This document shows positions 59,280 to 64,000 of a stretch of DNA of 64,000 nt, in pieces. Every line of letters begins with the position of its first letter. Positions within the stretch are counted from its first letter, which is position 1. The DNA lies in the NCBI RefSeq assembly GCF_921293095.1, contig NC_060257.1, positions 56,146,968 through 56,210,967 on the forward strand. The letters are read 5' to 3'. Both the position numbers and the translations under genes were made by a program. Source of the stretch: Ischnura elegans (Eukaryota > Arthropoda > Insecta > Odonata > Coenagrionidae). The notes under the pieces were generated by a model. The model did no database searches. It was not told where the DNA came from and saw only the letters and a program-made list of their open reading frames with translations.

Positions 59280-60565
59280 AACTTCCATCAACCGTAATCA
59301 ATGCTAATGTTTCACTGACATTTTGAGGCCTCAACCATGTAGGATTCCATTTTAAGTTGGAAAAAAGAACGAACTTTCCTTTCTACAACTTGACCTTATT
59401 CGTCGACCAGTTTCGATGCACTATTACATTTTCAAGACTAGCGAGTCTTGTCTTACTTGTCTTGAAAGTGAAAGCCACTTGTAACACTATTCTTGAAGAT
59501 GATACAGCGTTTCGAAAATAGTCATCGATTTAAGGTTAAGTTTTACAACGTTTCTTCTTTTTCCTATAGTTTAACGTTGTCGCGTTCAAGGCGAGGATCT
59601 ACGGAGTGGAAGGACCACTTCAGAAATTCTTTCCACGTTTTGAAAACTTCTTAATCGTTTTCCATCAGGTTGATCTCCAATGTAATCGTCTGCACCTCCT
59701 CATTTTTGAAGTCTACCTAAAAGCAATAATTTGATTTTGTAGAGTTCGAAAGAATCCGATGTAGTAAACACCAATGCAGCTAACCCTGGAAAAACGTCAA
59801 GTCCTATGATTATTTCCACAAGCCAGAAGTTGCTCCGTAAGCTTGTGGCGGATAGACGACGGAAAATTGTGGTTCCTCATACACCTGTTTGCCCTGACTG
59901 TTAAGTGACTCTTTTTAATTGAGTTCGCGCGATTCTTCTTACAATTTCCATAGTTTTTTTACCCCTACAAACCCATTTTGCTTTAATTCTGGACAGGACG
60001 TCAAAGTCGGCGGTAGATATTGCGCGTATTTCCACGAAATGCCGTGATGGCCGACGAGACAGCCGCATAGCTTGAAGTTGCATAAATCCTCGCATCTAGT
60101 GGCCTCGATAGACGTATGGCGGGTGGTGGTGGGACACCGGCTGCTTACTTGCAAAAAAAAAGGATTGTGTGTGTCCGTCGTGTTTTGATTATGGCCTAAA
60201 TTTTCGGAAACCTTTTATTTTATCGGGAAAAAACGGAACTTAGTCGATCCTCCGATGTGGCGAATTCTGCTAAAAATGGTTACCATGCAGCCCTTCCTTA
60301 TTATGGGATGAAAGTTAACAAGCAAATGCTATTTCCTGCGTATCAATCTATTGTGGAATTCCGCGGAAGTAGCAGTAAATATGAATCCATAAATAAAACC
60401 AGTTTCTATGTTAATAGTTAACTGCTATTATGCATCTTGTTCAGCCGCTTTTAATCATTTTTTTGCGAAACCTGAGGTGATGAGGGGGATTGTTGAAGCC
60501 TCCACAACCCCTTCCACGGCTCTGCACATGCCTCTTTAACGGCGATGTATTATATGTACTATGAG
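59280..60565. other. Intronic, no gene seen
   Basis: Around 59400-59530 a diverged GTTTCG / GAAGATGATACAGCGTTTCG arrangement may be an eroded relative of the palindromes. Otherwise nothing. Confidence 0.4.
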
Positions 60566-60680
60566 CAGGGCCGGATTTTCCTATAAGCTAATCGGGCTTC
60601 AGCCTAGGCCCTCAAGATCAATTGGACCCTGCATTCGAATGCATTGGTTAAGGTCAAGGGGAATTAAAATTTAAAAATGG
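60566..60680. mobile_element. hAT-type element end, truncated
   Basis: CAGGGCCGGATTTTCC is a typical hAT-style terminus. No matching right end was found, so this is a solo fragment with an arbitrary right boundary. Confidence 0.4.
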
Positions 60681-61104
60681 GAGGTGAAATGGCCTCACAA
60701 TTGGAATATCTGAGGACCTATATTCATATGAATTCGGGTCTAAGTATAAACAATTGAAATAGAAAAGTAATATTGTGCATTTAAATTATTTTTAAGCGAA
60801 TATATTAATACTTATGTTAAAGATACATCTTACCTCAATATTCCCATCCCTATCATTACAAAAAGGGATCGCCGTGAGGAGGCAGTCGAAAACTCGAGGG
60901 CGTCTTTATATCTCGGTGATGATCATTTCATTAATGCGTTATTTACTTTACTGTTTGATGGTCTACCTACATGTATGGATTACCCTCAAGCTGTTACATC
61001 AGGCGTGTAGTGGAGGTTATTCGGACTCAGGTCGTTTCCCTGTAAAACGAATGAATGGGTCCTTTGTATGTATTTTGATTTTGGCCTTGTTGCTATTTAA
61101 ACCT

Positions 61105-61240
61105 TTCATTGCCCTCAGGAAAAAAAATTATACCTTTACTTATCCGTTCGGAGACGTTACTCCATTATTTCGACGCTTCTGTCAAACCTGGAGATATACG
61201 ATGTGCATTTTAGTTCTAAGTTCTCAGATATTTTTTCTAA
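61105..61240 (-). repeat. LINE 3'-end fragment
   Basis: Minus strand reads TATATCTCCAGGTTTGACAG and CGAACGGATAAGTAAAGG, matching the family at 27480-27750. It explains part of the 208-codon plus-strand frame at 60814-61440. Confidence 0.5.
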
Positions 61241-61629
61241 CTGATACCTCATCCGAAAACCTCGAAATCTGTTTTTCATCTCGCCGTAATCTCCCTGCAG
61301 GCATATGCATTTTTCACAATATCGACGTCATGATTCCATGGCCCCCCCGACGATGTTCTGCTTTCAAGTATCGCATCTATGGACGCAGTTTCGACTCATC
61401 CAATACTTCATCACCACATGTCCTCTTCCACTGTCCATGAATTTAAAATAATGTCACTCAATAAAAATTCATAAAACGAATGATTGCACGCTGTTCTCGT
61501 GAGGAAAAAGTCTTCATTTGAAGTATCAAAAACAGTTCTCATCCTAGACATTGCCGAAAGAGTCCTATCTGTCGCACAGTTTAGCCATCTCTGTCACGCA
61601 TTGGCAAAGAGTGCGCGCTCATTTAAAAC

Positions 61630-62300
61630 AATAGGGTAGTTTCCTCCATCAAAGAAAACGAAAATCATTGATTGCGATTCGTTACCCACCATTAGTGTAT
61701 TCATAATATACAAATTATTTGGTTTTAGAAATACCGGTTTAGACGAATGGCAATGGTAAATCTTTATCCTCATTTGAAAAAGGCCAGATTGGCGCCCATG
61801 CGATGCCACTCCACGTGACGTCAAAGGGACTTAGTTTCTATACGAGTAGATAGGAGTTTTACATCGTCTGAGATTACCAATGCATGCATGAGGCACAGAG
61901 CTCGGGGAAACATGTCTTAATAATCACCTATTAAAACTGCCTATTGTCGGAAAGTTTCCTTCGTTTGATAAGGTAATAATAATCCTTATTTAAGCCCAGC
62001 GCTACCTGGTAGCAGGGTACTCAGCTACCTGCTAGCAGCCTGCATCGTATCAGCGCTCAAAGCCTCGCCCCAGTGTCACCTCACAATGCGGCAGCGGGAA
62101 GCAGACTGACGTCACACGGGCTTATTTCCCGGCATTCATACTTACCCGTCGCGTTTTCGCGCGCTTGAAAATTTTCACTTTTCATTTAATCGCAATAAAT
62201 AGATATCGTCATTTAAAAATCTAAGAGCGTGAAATGCGTACTCCAGGAGTAATAATCTTTCGATTTAGGCAATAAAAAAATAATAGGAAACCACCCTATT
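61630..62300 (+). mobile_element. AATAGGGT-family MITE, copy 5
   Basis: Complete copy of 671 bp with AATAGGGTAGTTTCC and GGAAACCACCCTATT ends. Confidence 0.85.
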
Positions 62301-62439
62301 CACATATTTCTATTTGTTTCCAGTCTGGAGAAAGAAATTGGAGGCATTGTAATTTGAATGCGCCTCGTAGTTGGGTTGATGATGCTGTCCTTTGAGTCAC
62401 TCTGAAGGATTGCTGTTCTCGTATGTTCTAGCAATCTTA

Positions 62440-62676
62440 AGGCCGTTTTACACGGGGCACGGAATTGCGCGGGTTTGAACTGCATTAATTTCTAAAATGG
62501 CGTGAAATTTCGCGAATGCATGAACGAAATAATAATAATAGGCGCTATTTCGCCATCGCACGCTCACGCATTCTCGCTTGTGTTCTAGCAATTCACCGCT
62601 TTACAGGACGCAATTTTGATTGCGCCTTCGTACACACGTCAGATTGTGCAAGTACGTGCCCCGTGTAAAACGGCCT
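62440..62676. mobile_element. PIF/Harbinger-type MITE (237 bp, TTA duplication)
   Basis: TTA at 62437-62439 is followed by AGGCCGTTTTACACGGGGCA; the right end TGCCCCGTGTAAAACGGCCT is followed by TTA at 62677-62679. The inverted repeats match over at least 20 bp without a change. Confidence 0.9.
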
Positions 62677-62679
62677 TTA

Positions 62680-64000
62680 ATTACAGCCATCGAGTCTCCT
62701 AATTACTTGGTATTTTATTGAACAGTTCGGAGAATAAATATCACATCATATGGAATTGTAATGCTCTTTATGTATCGTCCATTGGAATCGGATAATTCAA
62801 CCAAATGACGCTATTACATTTAATATAAAATTTCGTTTATTTTGTGAAGGTTAGGCTCTGTATATTTCCATGCTGACCCTGAAGTGACACTTTAACTTTA
62901 TAATTTATGCGTCTGGGAAACATAAAATTCGAATGTTGGACGTGTTCAGTTAGCCGTGGAAATTGGATTGCCTGGGTTCCTCGTCTCGGCACGTGTGGGA
63001 CTAGACTCGGAATGGTCCCAGCAGCCGAGGCAAACGCGGAATTTTAGATCCCTGCACGAGCCTCCGTTTGGGAAAGAATGCTTTGTGTTGAGGGCTATTT
63101 TCACTTTGCGTTCATGTTTTTACTTCAAATACTGTACTGATGTGCTAACGACTCGAAAAGAAACGCGCTGAAATTCTTACGTTTTTTGTCGTATCCATTA
63201 TGTGATGAGGACACATTGCACTCGCTCAACAAACCTTTTTTCTCGACGAATTACTCGTTAAAACCTGGAAGTTTTTGTCAAAATATTGAGTCTGTATCTC
63301 GAATTTGAAAATTTTACGCCAGTATTTTCTCTAGTTTAAAATTTTACAGTTTTTATGTTGGAGAATCTTAACACATGATGATAAAGTAAGCTGTCAAGGA
63401 GTGATTCGTCTCGAAAGAAGACGCAATACTAACGGTCGATATGGATTGATGGCCTTCTTAAGAGGCTCCTTGAAATGTTCTTAATTTTTTAAATCATATG
63501 TAGGTAAAATCAATCTGTTATTTATGACTAGACGAGCATCGCCGTGAGAGCGTACGTAACGTGTGAATTTTCAATTTCCAATTACTGCCATATTTCTAGA
63601 ATATTTTTACTCTCAATGAATGAAGTCAATGCGGATAGAAGATCTCATTTTAAGGAAATTTTATCGATATTGACCGCAATTTCGTTTATCTGTAGAGAGT
63701 CCTGACACTTGGTGGCACCGAATTTTCGCGAAAAGTGATAACGAACGTACAAGTTAAACGATATTTCTATGCTTAATTGCATGGTAGTGTTACACATCGT
63801 CTACGGAAAATTTTCAGTCTTTATTTTAAATTATGCATATCAGCAGCTTAATACTTAAACGTAATGATATCCATAATTATAATAATAATTAAGAGGCACC
63901 GAATAGCGCTAACGAAGTCCTAGTTTAAAAAGTATTTCTATGCTCAGTTGCAAGGAAATGTTCTACATTGATATCCAAAACACACAAAAATAGCACATAT
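62680..64000. other. Window end, no gene seen
   Basis: AT-rich. A plus-strand frame near 62956-63171 is short and unrecognised. Confidence 0.45.

Noticed and set aside
60814-61440. 208-codon plus-strand open frame
   Set aside because: It overlaps an antisense LINE 3' fragment at 61105-61240, has no recognisable domain and no splice context. Probably chance.

Overview
The window is eukaryotic and very probably from an arthropod, most likely an insect. It is AT-rich, its genes are split by long introns, and short DNA-transposon derivatives make up much of the non-coding space. I cannot fix the insect order from sequence alone.

Three host genes can be read by splicing exons at GT/AG sites. (1) NAA60 (N-alpha-acetyltransferase 60) lies on the minus strand from 17451 to 9041 with five coding exons, 287 codons. 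Every intron phase agrees, and two stretches expand the protein relative to vertebrate orthologues. (2) CYBC1/EROS (cytochrome b-245 chaperone 1) lies on the plus strand from 18195 to 29326 with five coding exons, 224 codons, including a 42-nt micro-exon that restores the length of the vertebrate membrane region. NAA60 and CYBC1 are divergent, with 743 bp between their start codons. (3) The first coding exon of SUZ12, a Polycomb repressive complex 2 subunit, is at 41059-41158 (+). No second exon was found, so the remaining 23 kb looks like its first intron.

The rest is mobile DNA. CYBC1 intron 4 carries a LINE with an intact 1037-codon endonuclease-reverse transcriptase ORF (23910-27023), which looks young. 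Non-autonomous DNA elements are many and several are resolved to the base with target-site duplications (TSDs). They include hAT-type elements with 8-bp TSDs, piggyBac-type with TTAA, PIF/Harbinger-type with TTA, and pogo/Tigger-type with TA. A family of about 670 bp with AATAGGGT ends is present in five full copies and one partial copy. tRNA-derived SINEs, LINE 3' ends, a mariner transposase remnant, a three-unit minisatellite and three near-perfect palindromes sharing a GGTTTCG-type core are also present.

Layout: 1-9040 repeats downstream of NAA60; 9041-17451 NAA60; 17452-18194 shared upstream region; 18195-29326 CYBC1; 29327-40400 CYBC1 3' flank and intergenic repeats; 40400-41158 SUZ12 upstream region and exon 1; 41159-64000 presumed SUZ12 intron 1 filled with nested repeats. 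The genes do not form an operon and share no obvious pathway. The most unusual items are the hammerhead-ribozyme-like core in one palindrome, the inverted pair of 670-bp elements inside the NAA60 pre-mRNA, the NAA60 exon expansions and the intact LINE.
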